Assembly: GCF_015240255.1 (NCBI RefSeq)
Contig: NZ_CP061205.1
Span: 930,001 to 994,000 of the forward strand
Origin: Kordiimonas pumila
GTDB taxonomy: Bacteria; Pseudomonadota; Alphaproteobacteria; Sphingomonadales; Kordiimonadaceae
Length of the DNA stretch: 64,000 nucleotides
Reading direction: 5' to 3'
Position 1 is the first letter of the stretch. Each line of letters opens with the position of its first letter. The notes under the pieces are model-generated. The model did not search any database. It saw only the letters and a list, made by a program, of their open reading frames with translations, and was not told where the DNA came from. Made by a program: the position numbers and the translations under genes. Below are positions 9,063 to 17,485 of this stretch, piece by piece.

Positions 9063-11024
9063 GTGCAGTTGACCAGTAAGTGGTTTTTAATTCCATTATG
9101 CTTTTTTTTGGCATCTTGCGGCGGTAATAATTCCTCTGATGATTCGCTGGGGGATTTGGAATCTTACGACAAAGCGGCCTTGGTAAAGCTTGTTGAAGCA
9201 GGTAAGCAGGCTAAAGCTGTTAAAGTCATTCGGGCAAGAGAACAGCTTCAAATGGCGGGCGTTGATGATTTCCTGGTTCTTGCAGATATATATATTGCTG
9301 CTCTGAATGGTGCCGGGGCTCAGGTAGCCGTTGAAAAGGCACGTAGCGTAGGGGGTCTGCGTAGTTTTACCGCAACAAAAATGGCCTCTTCTTATTTACT
9401 TCAAGGCCGGCTTAAAGACGCAAAAGAAGAACTTCAGATTGTTGCCATGACGGGGCCTGATGCGCTGGACGCTTTGTTAATGCAAGGGCAGATCGCTTTT
9501 GCTGAACATAAGCCAGATGATGCTCGTCGGTTTTACGGTTTTGCGGCGGAGATTGCGCCAGACAGTTTTCGGGTGAATACAGCACTTGCCTTGCTCGAGT
9601 TTAATGAGCGCAACCTTGAAAAGGCCAGAGCAGAAGCTAAAGAAGCCTTGTCAAAGAATCCTGATACACCTATCCCTGATTTTGTCCTTGGCAATGTTTC
9701 CCGCCTAGAGGGGGAGATTGATGATTCGGTTGAGCATTTTGAGAAGTCACTCGAGATTGACGACGAATATACATACTCGAAGATAGAGCTGATCGGTGCC
9801 TATCTGGATGCAGGTAGGAATAAAGATGCCCAAGAACTGCTGGATAAGGTCGCCCTTATTGCGCCAAATAATTCAATGGTCAAATTTTACATCGCCTATT
9901 TTCAGGCAGAAAAAGGTGATTGGGCAGGGGCAGAAGAAACCCTTTTAAGGGCAGGTAATTTACTGCGGACTAATCCATCTGCGGCAAAACTGTATGGTAT
10001 GGTGGAGTACAGCCTTAAGAAGTATGGTTATGCTGCTGATTATTTGCAAATATATCTGAAATCGCGCCCGAATGACCGCATGATCAGAATTATGGCTGCG
10101 GATAGCCTTCGCCATGTTGGCTTCCCTGAAATGGCATTGGCGCTTTTGTCCCCCTTGTTGCAGGAAGGCGAAAAAGACGGCTCCGGATTTGCTCAGGCGG
10201 GTGTTGTGGCAAACGCCATCGGAAAACCGGCAGAGGCCCAGAAATATTTTGAAGAAGCGGCGAAAAAGCTACCTGAGGCCCTGAAAGAAAACGAGCCTGA
10301 CCGTTACGAAAAATTACTGGCCAACTTGAAATTTAATGAAGCTCTTGCTGATTATGAGGCCGGTAATATTGATGAGGCGTTTGCAAAAATGGCGGCCTTG
10401 CCAAAGGGTGTAATACCGCTGGAAATTCAGTATGAAGCTGTTGCCAGAATGGAGCTGGAACAAGGCGACTATGACGGCGCAATACAAACTGCGGCGCAGT
10501 TGCGGGATATTATGCCAGACAGTGCGCTTGCCAGTAATATTGAAGGTGTCGCGGCTCTTAGGGCTGGGGACCCTGCAAAAGCTGTCGAAGCTTTTAACCG
10601 GGTGATCAAGCTGAACGCAGACTATACATCAGCTTTTAAGAATAGGGCTTCGGCCAATATGCAGCTTGGGCAGTTTAATAATGCGCTAGAAGACCTTGAA
10701 TTTCTAACTCAGCGCTATGAGAATAACGCTGAGTTGCTGGATATGCTTGGCCGTACATACCTTGAGCTTGGGCAGCACTCGAATGCCCGGCGCGCATTGG
10801 AGCAAGCTCATAAGCAAGCACCAAACTCTGTGACAATAACCGCTGATTACGGTGAAGCATTGGCGCGTGAAGGTGCTTATAAGGAAGCAATTAAACAAGC
10901 AGAGTCTGCCCTCAAACTTGCGATTGCCAGCCCCGTCCTGAAAGAAAATAAAGAGCTTATGAAAATGCTCAATGCTAATATTGCCGAATATAAATTGGCA
11001 CTGACAAAAGAGCAGGGTTTATAA
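9063..11024 (+). CDS. TPR-repeat lipoprotein, PrsT-like (PEP-CTERM system)
   Basis: The 653-residue product begins with a lipoprotein signal (FFLASC, lipidated Cys about 19) followed by GGNNSSDD. The rest consists of many degenerate 34-residue tetratricopeptide repeats, for example SVEHFEKSLEIDDEYTYSK and NALEDLEFLTQRYENNAELL. This matches PrsT, the TPR protein that accompanies exosortase systems, though it is shorter than most members. The start is GTG at 9063 with AAGGTGG upstream. The neighbouring PEP-CTERM gene supports the assignment; generic periplasmic scaffold is the fallback. Confidence 0.75.
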   Translation: MQLTSKWFLIPLCFFLASCGGNNSSDDSLGDLESYDKAALVKLVEAGKQAKAVKVIRAREQLQMAGVDDFLVLADIYIAALNGAGAQVAVEKARSVGGLRSFTATKMASSYLLQGRLKDAKEELQIVAMTGPDALDALLMQGQIAFAEHKPDDARRFYGFAAEIAPDSFRVNTALALLEFNERNLEKARAEAKEALSKNPDTPIPDFVLGNVSRLEGEIDDSVEHFEKSLEIDDEYTYSKIELIGAYLDAGRNKDAQELLDKVALIAPNNSMVKFYIAYFQAEKGDWAGAEETLLRAGNLLRTNPSAAKLYGMVEYSLKKYGYAADYLQIYLKSRPNDRMIRIMAADSLRHVGFPEMALALLSPLLQEGEKDGSGFAQAGVVANAIGKPAEAQKYFEEAAKKLPEALKENEPDRYEKLLANLKFNEALADYEAGNIDEAFAKMAALPKGVIPLEIQYEAVARMELEQGDYDGAIQTAAQLRDIMPDSALASNIEGVAALRAGDPAKAVEAFNRVIKLNADYTSAFKNRASANMQLGQFNNALEDLEFLTQRYENNAELLDMLGRTYLELGQHSNARRALEQAHKQAPNSVTITADYGEALAREGAYKEAIKQAESALKLAIASPVLKENKELMKMLNANIAEYKLALTKEQGL

Positions 11025-11058
11025 GCCTGAAATTTTTCAATCTGTATATATAAATAAT

Positions 11059-11084
11059 AAAGGCCCCAAGTGGGGCCTTTTACT
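11059..11084 (+). terminator. Rho-independent terminator after the PrsT-like gene
   Basis: AAAGGCCCC (11059-11067) pairs with GGGGCCTTT (11072-11080) around AAGT and is followed by TTA. The left arm is preceded by AATAATAA, so it may also act for the convergent hbd gene. Confidence 0.85.
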
Positions 11085-11104
11085 TTGGATAAATGCGCGT
11101 TGTG

Positions 11105-11980
11105 CTAGCGTGTTGGTACCGGGTCGCCTTCGCCGCGGTAGTCATAGAAACCACGACCGGTTTTACGGCCAAGCCATCCGGCTTCCACATATTTCACCAA
11201 AAGCGGACACGGGCGATACTTGCTGTCCGCAAGCCCTTCGTATAGAACTTGCATAATGGAGAGGCATGTATCAAGGCCGATGAAATCCGCCAGTTGAAGT
11301 GGGCCCATGGGGTGATTTGCCCCAAGCCGCATTGCTTTATCGATACAGTCAACAGAGCCAACGCCTTCATAAAGGGTATAGATGCCTTCATTAATCATGG
11401 GCATCAAAATCCGGTTAACAATAAAGGCAGGAAAATCTTCAGAAAGTGCTGTCTCTTTACCCAGTTTTTTTGTGAAGGTGTTAAAGCGTTCGTATGTTTC
11501 ATCTGACGTTGCGATCCCGCGGATCAGCTCGACCAGTTTCATCAGTGGTACAGGGTTCATAAAATGAACACCCATGAACTTTTCTGGCCGGTCTGTGCTT
11601 GCGGCTAATCGGGTGATGGAAATAGAGGACGTGTTAGAAGCGACCATCGCGTTTGGTTTCAGGTGCTGGCAAAGCTCTTTGAAAATGGAGGTTTTAACCT
11701 GCTCGTTTTCTGTTGCGGCCTCAATCACCAGATCGCATTTACTGTGTGCCTTCAGGTTATCAGCAAGGGTAATACGCGCAATAGCGGCATTCATATCAGC
11801 TTCAGACAGCTTGTTTTTGCTAACTTGGCGCATCATGTTGCCTTTCATGATGTCGATAGCCGCTTGGCAACGTTCGATTGAAATGTCGCTTAAAACAACT
11901 TTTAATCCAGAGATTGAACAGACATGTGCAATCCCGTTACCCATTTGGCCTGCGCCAATTATACCTACTGTTTCAACCAT
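11105..11980 (-). CDS. hbd: 3-hydroxybutyryl-CoA dehydrogenase
   Basis: The enzyme interconverts 3-hydroxybutyryl-CoA and acetoacetyl-CoA with NAD(P) in short-chain fatty acid or polyhydroxybutyrate metabolism. The 291-residue product has the Rossmann motif GAGQMGNGIAH near residue 9, the active-site segment HFMNPVPLMKLVE and the C-terminal dimer domain with RLGANHPMGPLQLADFIGLD. An AAGGGT ribosome site precedes the ATG. It lies downstream of etfBA in the same direction but beyond a terminator, so it probably has its own promoter in 11981-12061. Confidence 0.92.
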   Translation of the reverse strand: MVETVGIIGAGQMGNGIAHVCSISGLKVVLSDISIERCQAAIDIMKGNMMRQVSKNKLSEADMNAAIARITLADNLKAHSKCDLVIEAATENEQVKTSIFKELCQHLKPNAMVASNTSSISITRLAASTDRPEKFMGVHFMNPVPLMKLVELIRGIATSDETYERFNTFTKKLGKETALSEDFPAFIVNRILMPMINEGIYTLYEGVGSVDCIDKAMRLGANHPMGPLQLADFIGLDTCLSIMQVLYEGLADSKYRPCPLLVKYVEAGWLGRKTGRGFYDYRGEGDPVPTR

Positions 11981-12061
11981 TTTTTACCCTTGGGACGTTT
12001 TAAATTTATATTTTTATGAAGGCTTTTTGTCCGCGTTTTTTTACTTTGTTAGCCAGTATAG

Positions 12062-12094
12062 AAAAAAAGGGCACCATAAGCGATGCCCTTTTTT
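12062..12094 (-). terminator. Rho-independent terminator of the etfBA operon
   Basis: AAAAAGGGCA and TGCCCTTTTT form a stem around a ten-base loop (12064-12093). The A-run on the left gives the U-tract after etfA on the minus strand. It separates etfA from hbd. Confidence 0.85.
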
Positions 12095-12105
12095 ATTTGG
12101 TAGAC

Positions 12106-13032
12106 TTACAGAGCTTTTTCGAGTGCAGGTACTGCATCAAAAAGGTCAGCAACAAGGCCGTAATCAGCAACCTGGAAGATAGGTGCCTCTTCGTCTTTGT
12201 TGATCGCGACGATGATCTTGCTATCTTTCATGCCTGCAAGGTGCTGAATAGCACCAGAGATGCCAACTGCGATGTAAAGCTCAGGCGCTACAATCTTGCC
12301 TGTCTGGCCAACCTGATAGTCGTTTGGTACAAAGCCAGCGTCTACTGCTGCACGCGATGCACCAACGGCCGCACCCAGTTTGTCTGCAACAGCTTCAATG
12401 ATTTTGAAGTTTTCACCAGACCCCATGCCGCGACCACCAGAGATAATGATCTTCGCTGATGTCAGTTCAGGACGGTCTGATTTAGAAAGCTCAGCCCCCA
12501 CAAACGAGGATACACCAACCGTGGCAGCAGCAGCGATAGTTTCGACGCTCGCCGAACCACCCTCAGCCGCAGCCTTTTCAAAAGCTGTTGCCCGCACTGT
12601 GATAACCTTCACTTTGTCAGAAGACTGCACCGTTGCAATCGCATTTCCAGCATAGATCGGGCGCTTGAACGTGTCTGCACTTACCACTTCCACAATCTCA
12701 GAGATCTGCGCTACGTCGAGGCTAGCGGCCACTCGTGGCAGGAAGTTTTTACCGGTTGTTGTGGCGGGTGCCAGAATGGCGCTGTAATCACCTGCCACAG
12801 ACAGAACCACAGCCGCAAGTTCTTCGGCCAGAGGGTGGGCATATACTTCTGCATCCACCAGCAGCACTTTACCAACGCCGTCGATCTTGGCCGCAGCGTC
12901 AGCAACACCTGCGCAGCCACTACCGATAACAATAGCATGTACATCACCAAAGGCCTTGGCAGCGGTCACTGTTGCAAAGGTTGCATCTTTCACTTCTGTA
13001 TTATCATGTTCTACATAAACGAGAGCGGTCAT
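12106..13032 (-). CDS. etfA: Electron transfer flavoprotein alpha subunit
   Basis: EtfA carries the FAD of the heterodimeric electron-transfer flavoprotein, which takes electrons from acyl-CoA dehydrogenases and passes them to ETF:ubiquinone oxidoreductase. The 308-residue product has the C-terminal FAD-binding signature, including SGGRGMGSGENF, GASRAAVDAGFVPNDYQVGQTGK and YIAVGISGAIQHLAGM. Its ATG overlaps the etfB stop by one base (TAATG), so translation is coupled. Confidence 0.96.
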   Translation of the reverse strand: MTALVYVEHDNTEVKDATFATVTAAKAFGDVHAIVIGSGCAGVADAAAKIDGVGKVLLVDAEVYAHPLAEELAAVVLSVAGDYSAILAPATTTGKNFLPRVAASLDVAQISEIVEVVSADTFKRPIYAGNAIATVQSSDKVKVITVRATAFEKAAAEGGSASVETIAAAATVGVSSFVGAELSKSDRPELTSAKIIISGGRGMGSGENFKIIEAVADKLGAAVGASRAAVDAGFVPNDYQVGQTGKIVAPELYIAVGISGAIQHLAGMKDSKIIVAINKDEEAPIFQVADYGLVADLFDAVPALEKAL

Positions 13033-13778
13033 TAGATTACTCCCTTTTCTTTAAGTTTGCTGACCAGTGTTTCTACGCTGTCGACCATAATGCCGGCTTC
13101 GCGCTTCGGTGGCTCTTCCACTTTCAGCACTGTGAGGCGGGCAGCCATATCAACACCGTAGTCTTCCGGTTTCTTCATGTCGATCGGTTTGCGTTTTGCC
13201 TTCATAATGTTCGGTAAGGACGCATAGCGTGGCTCATTCAGCCTGAGGTCAGTTGTTACAACTGCGGGCAGGTTCAGTTTTACTGTCTCAAGGCCGCCGT
13301 CAATCTCGCGCGTGACATTCACGCCGCTGTCTGCAAGCGCAACCTCAGAAGCAAATGTGCCTTGCGGCCAGCCAAGAAGCTCTGCCAGCATCTGGCCTGT
13401 CTGGCTGTTATCGCCGTCAATCGCCTGCTTACCAAGAAGCACAATATCCGGGTTTTCTTCGCCAACAATCGCTTTTAAAAGCTTAGCAATCGCAAGCGGC
13501 TCTGCCGCGCCGTCATGCTCGACCAGAATACCCCGGTCTGCACCCATCGCAAGGCCTGTACGGATCGTTTCCTGAGCCGCTGACGGTCCAACCGAAACAA
13601 CTATAATCTCTTCAGCTTTACCAGCTTCCTTGAGCCGGATTGCTTCCTCTACAGCTATTTCGTCAAAGGGGTTCATCGACATCTTAACATTCGCAAGCTC
13701 GACGCCGCTATTATCTGATCTAACGCGTACCTTCACGTTATAATCTACCACCCGCTTAACGGGCACCATGATCTTCAT
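13032..13778 (-). CDS. etfB: Electron transfer flavoprotein beta subunit
   Basis: EtfB is the AMP-binding partner of EtfA. The 248-residue product shows the family start [19 protein letters not shown], the segment [26 protein letters not shown] and the recognition-loop region [26 protein letters not shown] that contacts dehydrogenase partners. The etfB-etfA pair is transcribed toward hbd. The cobalamin adenosyltransferase gene lies 160 bases upstream in the same direction. Confidence 0.96.
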   Translation of the reverse strand: MKIMVPVKRVVDYNVKVRVRSDNSGVELANVKMSMNPFDEIAVEEAIRLKEAGKAEEIIVVSVGPSAAQETIRTGLAMGADRGILVEHDGAAEPLAIAKLLKAIVGEENPDIVLLGKQAIDGDNSQTGQMLAELLGWPQGTFASEVALADSGVNVTREIDGGLETVKLNLPAVVTTDLRLNEPRYASLPNIMKAKRKPIDMKKPEDYGVDMAARLTVLKVEEPPKREAGIMVDSVETLVSKLKEKGVI

Positions 13779-13938
13779 GGGGCTTTATCTCCCGGTTGTG
13801 TCCAGTAATGTGTCTGGAACTTTTCTCTCGAAGGCTAGCCAAAATGCGGCTAGCACCTTTAAAATTCAAGGGTACACAGCGTTATACCAAGCTGAAACCC
13901 GAGTCAATGCAGTGTGTACAAGGTGGTTTGCACTAACG

Positions 13939-14514
13939 CTATTTATGTTTGCGGCTGGCGCCAGGTATCCATAAAATGTCGTCAGCTCCCTTATTATTAA
14001 GGTACCTTGTCAGTACAAATAGGTGGTCTGATAAACGATTCAAATATTTTATCACATATATATTAATAGCTTCTTGTTCTGACAGAGTTATGACACAGCG
14101 CTCGGCGCGTCTTGTAACAGTGCGGGCAATATGCAGATGGGCACTTGCCGGGCTACCACCGGGAAGAGTAAAGCTTGTAAGGGGGGCAAGCTCGCTATTT
14201 AGGGAATCAATTTCTTTTTCAAGGCGCGTAACTTGGCCTGCCGTGATTCTGAGCTGCCCACCATCTTCAGAAAAATCTTCTCTGGGGTTTGCAAGGTCAG
14301 AGCCGAGATCAAACATGTCATTTTGGATGCGGGCCAGCATTTCATCTATATCGCCGTTTGTATGCAGACGGGCAACACCGATGGTGGCATTTGCTTCGTC
14401 AACCGTGCCTACAGCTTCGATGCGGGCTGAAGCCTTTGATATGCGCGTACCGCCAACAAGGCCGGTTTTGCCGGTATCCCCTGAGCGTGTGTAAATTCTG
14501 CCAAGCTTTACCAT
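13939..14514 (-). CDS. Cob(I)yrinic acid a,c-diamide adenosyltransferase, PduO type
   Basis: The enzyme transfers the adenosyl group of ATP to cob(I)alamin to make coenzyme B12. The 191-residue product has the PduO-type N-terminal ATP loop (GRIYTRSGDTGKTGLVGG), the VDEANATIG segment and the C-terminal TRRAERCVITL plus KYLNRLSDHLFVLTRYLN motif. It starts two bases after the HIG1-type gene stop, so they form an operon. This gene pair upstream of etfBA is a recurrent alphaproteobacterial order. Confidence 0.93.
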   Translation of the reverse strand: MVKLGRIYTRSGDTGKTGLVGGTRISKASARIEAVGTVDEANATIGVARLHTNGDIDEMLARIQNDMFDLGSDLANPREDFSEDGGQLRITAGQVTRLEKEIDSLNSELAPLTSFTLPGGSPASAHLHIARTVTRRAERCVITLSEQEAINIYVIKYLNRLSDHLFVLTRYLNNKGADDILWIPGASRKHK

Positions 14515-14516
14515 GT

Positions 14517-14717
14517 TTACGACCCTGTTGATGCTGCTAATGCTGCGAGAAGCAAAAAGACAAGGGTGGTAAACTGGAAGAAAACCCTGAGGCGCATCAT
14601 TTTATTGCCGCGGTTTTTATTAGCGCCTTTGTCACGGCCCATGGTCATTACCCCCATGATCAGCACAACAAGGGTTGCAATGGCGGAGAGTATGGCGAGT
14701 GTAAAAAGAACTTTCAT
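14517..14717 (-). CDS. HIG1-type twin-transmembrane protein
   Basis: The 66-residue product has two membrane helices (LAILSAIATLVVLIMGVM and FFQFTTLVFLLLAALAA) joined by a basic loop with NKMMRLRVFFQ. That loop fits the HIG1 signature (N-x-M-x-x-RVxxQ). Members of this family associate with respiratory supercomplexes in mitochondria and bacteria; the bacterial role is less clear. It leads a two-gene operon with the PduO-type gene. Confidence 0.8.
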   Translation of the reverse strand: MKVLFTLAILSAIATLVVLIMGVMTMGRDKGANKNRGNKMMRLRVFFQFTTLVFLLLAALAASTGS

Positions 14718-14767
14718 GGGCTTTTCTCAGGTTGTTTTAGTCATGATTAAGGGCAGACGGTTTGGCA

Positions 14768-14980
14768 TTAATTGCTTTTTTTCAGAAACTGAGTTTTTAG
14801 CACAATGGTTGTTTTACCAATTCGGCATTCCACTTCGCCTTCGTCATTGGTTAGGCGGATGCTTTTTACCATTGTTCCCCGCTTCAGGGTGGTTGATGTC
14901 CCTTTGACTTTTAAGTCTTTAATCAGAGTAACATTATCACCGTCGGCGAGTTCGTTTCCGTTGCTGTCAAATGTCTGCAT
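14768..14980 (-). CDS. PhnA/YjdM C-terminal-domain protein
   Basis: The 70-residue product matches the PhnA (YjdM) C-terminal domain: DSNGNELADGDNVTLIKDL, then KVKGTSTTLKRGTMVKSIRL and ending TIVLKTQFLKK. The E. coli protein has an additional N-terminal zinc-ribbon that is absent here, and its link to phosphonate use is historical rather than proven. The gene is alone between the HIG1-type and MerR-type genes, all on the minus strand. Confidence 0.8.
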   Translation of the reverse strand: MQTFDSNGNELADGDNVTLIKDLKVKGTSTTLKRGTMVKSIRLTNDEGEVECRIGKTTIVLKTQFLKKSN

Positions 14981-15058
14981 ATGTATCCAGTCTATTTCTT
15001 ATATAATCACATATCATGATCTTCTGATACGGGTTATATGGGGCGATGAACAGTGGCT

Positions 15059-15502
15059 TTATGTCACAGGTGTTATATCACTGCGACCACAGCAGGCACA
15101 TGAACGCGCGGCGCAGCCATAAAGTGCCGTACTGATAGTACATTCTGGCGCGGAACAGTCTTCGCAGCCATCCAGAATGCCTTTAAGGGCGCCTTCCATT
15201 TCATGGAGCGCTGAAATTTTAGCCTGCACAAGCTTAAGGTGCGACTGAGCCAGCGGGCGCAGGCTTGCACAGTGTTCATCTTTGTCGGCCATGCCAAGTA
15301 GGCTGCGAATATCCTCGATCGGAAATCCAAGATCCCGGCATCGGCGGATGAAAGTGAGCCTGTTCATGTGTGCTTCGTCGTAAATTCTGTGGCCGCCATC
15401 TGTGCGAAAGGGGGCCGGCATCAAGCTTTCGCGTTCGTAATAGCGAATTGTTTCAATATTCACCCCGGTTTTTGTGCTCAGTTTGCCGATGGAAAGTCGC
15501 AT
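15059..15502 (-). CDS. MerR-family metal-responsive regulator
   Basis: The 147-residue product has the MerR winged helix (SIGKLSTKTGVNIETIRYYERE), the dimer helix and a metal-binding C-terminus. Cys78, Cys113, Cys116 and Cys121 fall where ZntR/CadR/PbrR-type sensors bind divalent metals. An extra tail adds Cys130, Cys135, Cys137 and Cys138. The gene diverges from a metallothionein-like gene across a typical MerR promoter, so it probably activates that gene when metal is bound. Zn, Cd or Pb is likelier than Cu or Hg, but the metal is not determined. Confidence 0.88.
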   Translation of the reverse strand: MRLSIGKLSTKTGVNIETIRYYERESLMPAPFRTDGGHRIYDEAHMNRLTFIRRCRDLGFPIEDIRSLLGMADKDEHCASLRPLAQSHLKLVQAKISALHEMEGALKGILDGCEDCSAPECTISTALYGCAARSCACCGRSDITPVT

Positions 15503-15526
15503 TTTTTACCTTTGCTCATTTTTCTC

Positions 15527-15557
15527 TTGAATCTGTAGTTACTACAGATTGTAGCAT
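15527..15557 (+). promoter_or_regulatory. MerR-type promoter with 19-bp spacer and 9-3-9 operator
   Basis: A -35 TTGAAT (15527-15532) and a -10 TAGCAT (15552-15557) are separated by exactly 19 bases, the overlong spacer used by MerR activators. A perfect inverted repeat, AATCTGTAG, TTA, CTACAGATT (15530-15550), fills the spacer. It reads toward the metallothionein-like gene and lies 28 bases from the divergent merR start, so it may also autoregulate. Confidence 0.9.
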
Positions 15558-15601
15558 GAAATGGCTGAGAATAAAACAGCATCTATATGAAAGGAAATAT
15601 G

Positions 15602-15730
15602 ATGAGTGAAGATACAAAAAAATGTTGCTGCAATCCTTGCACATGTTCAACGGACAGTAAGGTAAAAGTCTGTGAGTGCGGCTCTGAATGCACCTGTGCA
15701 GATTGTCAGTGTAAATCTGTAAAAGATTAA
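15602..15730 (+). CDS. Metallothionein-like cysteine-rich small protein
   Basis: The gene is too short for routine calling. It encodes 42 residues with 11 cysteines, in clusters KKCCCNPCTC, KVCECGSECTC and ADCQCK. It has a good AAAGGA ribosome site; ATG at 15599 is an equal alternative start. The Cys-x-Cys pattern and size fit a metal-sequestering metallothionein-type protein, but it has no His-rich loop like SmtA, so the family is inferred from composition. The MerR-type promoter directly upstream and divergent merR strongly support metal-induced expression. The stop is four bases from the convergent gluQ stop. Confidence 0.85.
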   Translation: MSEDTKKCCCNPCTCSTDSKVKVCECGSECTCADCQCKSVKD

Positions 15731-15733
15731 AAA

Positions 15734-16597
15734 CTATAAACCGATTTGTGCGATCAGGTCAGCTGCATTCATGCCTGTTTCCCGAAGGCTTTTGAGTGTG
15801 GCTGACCTGTTTCTTTTAGCGAAGCGTTCGCCATTTTTATCAGTCAGAAGACTATGGTGGTGGTATGTTGGGGTCGGCAACCCAAGCAGTTTTTGTAAAA
15901 CAATATGTGCGTGGGTAGCATGGAAGAGATCATTGCCTCGTACGATATGGTTTATGTTTTGGTGCGCATCATCCACGACGACAGAAAGGTGATAACTGGT
16001 CGGCGTATCTTTCCGAGCCAGTACAATATCCCCTAAAAGTGAAGGTGTTGTTTTAATAGGCCCCTTTTCTCTGTCGCACCAGTCTGGCAGCGGGCCTATG
16101 ACCGAAAGCGCAGTATTCAGGTTAAGCCGCCAGGCATGTGCTTCTCCTGATCTGATCCGCACATCACGCTCAGGCTGGGTTAAATGCTTGCAGGTCCCCG
16201 GATACAATGGGCCGTCAGGGCCGTGCGGCGCGCTTTGGGCCTTCTCAATTTCGGCTATAATCTCTGATCGGGTACAAAAACAGGGGTAAACAGCCTTTTT
16301 TTCTTTCAGAACGTCCAGCGCTGCTTGATAGTCTGTAAAATGTTCAGACTGAAGCCTGACAGGTTGTTCCCACTGAAGGCCAAGCCATGTTAAGTCTTCA
16401 TATATGGCATCGATAAACTCTGGTTTACAGCGGTTTGTATCAATGTCTTCTATCCGCAGGATAAACCGGCCAGCGTATTCTGTGGTAGCTCGGTATGCGA
16501 GGATTGCCGAATAGGCATGACCCATATGCAACAAGCCTGTCGGGCTTGGGGCAAAGCGGCTGATAACGGGTGTTTTTTCAGATACGGCTCTGTACAT
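15734..16597 (-). CDS. gluQ: Glutamyl-Q tRNA(Asp) synthetase
   Basis: GluQ-RS activates glutamate and attaches it to the queuosine at the wobble base of tRNA(Asp). The 287-residue product is a truncated glutamyl-tRNA synthetase lacking the anticodon-binding domain. It has the class I motif FAPSPTGLLHMGHAYSAIL, a zinc-site region (PCFCTRSE, then YPGTCKH) and the KMSKS-like segment GERFAKRNRS. No strong ribosome site is visible before the ATG. Confidence 0.92.
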   Translation of the reverse strand: MYRAVSEKTPVISRFAPSPTGLLHMGHAYSAILAYRATTEYAGRFILRIEDIDTNRCKPEFIDAIYEDLTWLGLQWEQPVRLQSEHFTDYQAALDVLKEKKAVYPCFCTRSEIIAEIEKAQSAPHGPDGPLYPGTCKHLTQPERDVRIRSGEAHAWRLNLNTALSVIGPLPDWCDREKGPIKTTPSLLGDIVLARKDTPTSYHLSVVVDDAHQNINHIVRGNDLFHATHAHIVLQKLLGLPTPTYHHHSLLTDKNGERFAKRNRSATLKSLRETGMNAADLIAQIGL

Positions 16598-16729
16598 ACA
16601 GCTATCATAAGTAAACCAAGGTGAATTGGAAACAAGCTTGTTATGGCCACGCCCCTATTTCCTAAAATTACACGGGGTATTGGGACATAGAAAAATATTT
16701 ATTTAAAAATAATAACACAATATAATCCC

Positions 16730-16840
16730 TTGTCATAACAGCGTAACACTGTATCTTGATTCTGTATGTATCGAGTTAGGCCACAGAGGTGGGGCCGGTA
16801 CCAGATGCTGGTCTTGCCGTAGATGACGGGGGACGTTTCT
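16730..16840 (+). promoter_or_regulatory. Promoter and possible structured leader of the HNH gene
   Basis: A sigma70-like promoter is visible: TTGTCA (16730-16735), 16 bases, TATCTT (16752-16757). The following leader can form small hairpins: GGCC with GGCC (16779-16796), ACCAG/ATG/CTGGT (16800-16812), and CCGT/AGATG/ACGG just before the start. The last overlaps the GGGGGACG ribosome site. A regulatory role is speculative. Confidence 0.4.
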
Positions 16841-17416
16841 ATGGGTGTTAATTTCACACCCCACCAGCCATCGCCGGAGGCAACCCCGGCTCTTGTTCTG
16901 AATGCCGATTATCGGCCGCTTAGTTATTTTCCACTAAGCTTATGGCATTGGCAGACAGCCCTTAAAGCTGTGTTTTTAGACCGTGTTAGCATTGTTTCTG
17001 AATATGATACTGAAGTTAGGTCGCCTTCCATGTCGATGCGTCTGCCTAGCGTTATTGCCCTTAAAGACTATATTAAACAGCCAGAATATCCTGCCTTTAC
17101 ACGGTTCAACCTGTTTTTGCGGGACAGGTTTTCATGTGTGTTTTGTGGGTCAGCGGAAGATCTAACCTTTGACCATATTATCCCGCGGTCGCAAGGTGGG
17201 CGCACGTGCTGGAGTAATATTTCAGCAGCTTGTGCACCGTGTAATATGCGCAAGGGCGGCCGCACGCCTAAAGAAGCGGGCATGCATCCAAGGCGTTGGC
17301 CTTATAGGCCAACTAATCACGAACTGAATGCCAATGGCCGCTTATTCCCGCCGAACTATCTTCACGAAAGTTGGCGGGATTATTTATATTGGGATGCTGA
17401 ACTGGATAGAAGTTAA
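16841..17416 (+). CDS. HNH endonuclease family protein
   Basis: The 191-residue product has a C-terminal HNH nuclease fold held by two CxxC pairs: CVFCGSAEDLTFDHIIPRSQGG, with DH as the catalytic pair, then SNISAACAPCNMRKG. The N-terminus (LVLNADYRPLSYFPLSLWHW) is typical of a widespread stand-alone HNH group present on most alphaproteobacterial chromosomes. Its cellular role is not established. ATG 16841 has GGGGGACG at the right distance and is preferred over ATG 16823. Confidence 0.85.
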   Translation: MGVNFTPHQPSPEATPALVLNADYRPLSYFPLSLWHWQTALKAVFLDRVSIVSEYDTEVRSPSMSMRLPSVIALKDYIKQPEYPAFTRFNLFLRDRFSCVFCGSAEDLTFDHIIPRSQGGRTCWSNISAACAPCNMRKGGRTPKEAGMHPRRWPYRPTNHELNANGRLFPPNYLHESWRDYLYWDAELDRS

Positions 17417-17485
17417 GAGTTTTTAAAAGGGTTTTCCGTTTTCCATCGTACCACCTTCGGGTGCCGACAATGATGGGAGAAAACA

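Noticed and set aside
16779-16840. HEARO or group I/II intron element beside the HNH gene
   Set aside because: The leader is only about 75 bases and shows none of the long conserved structure of those elements.
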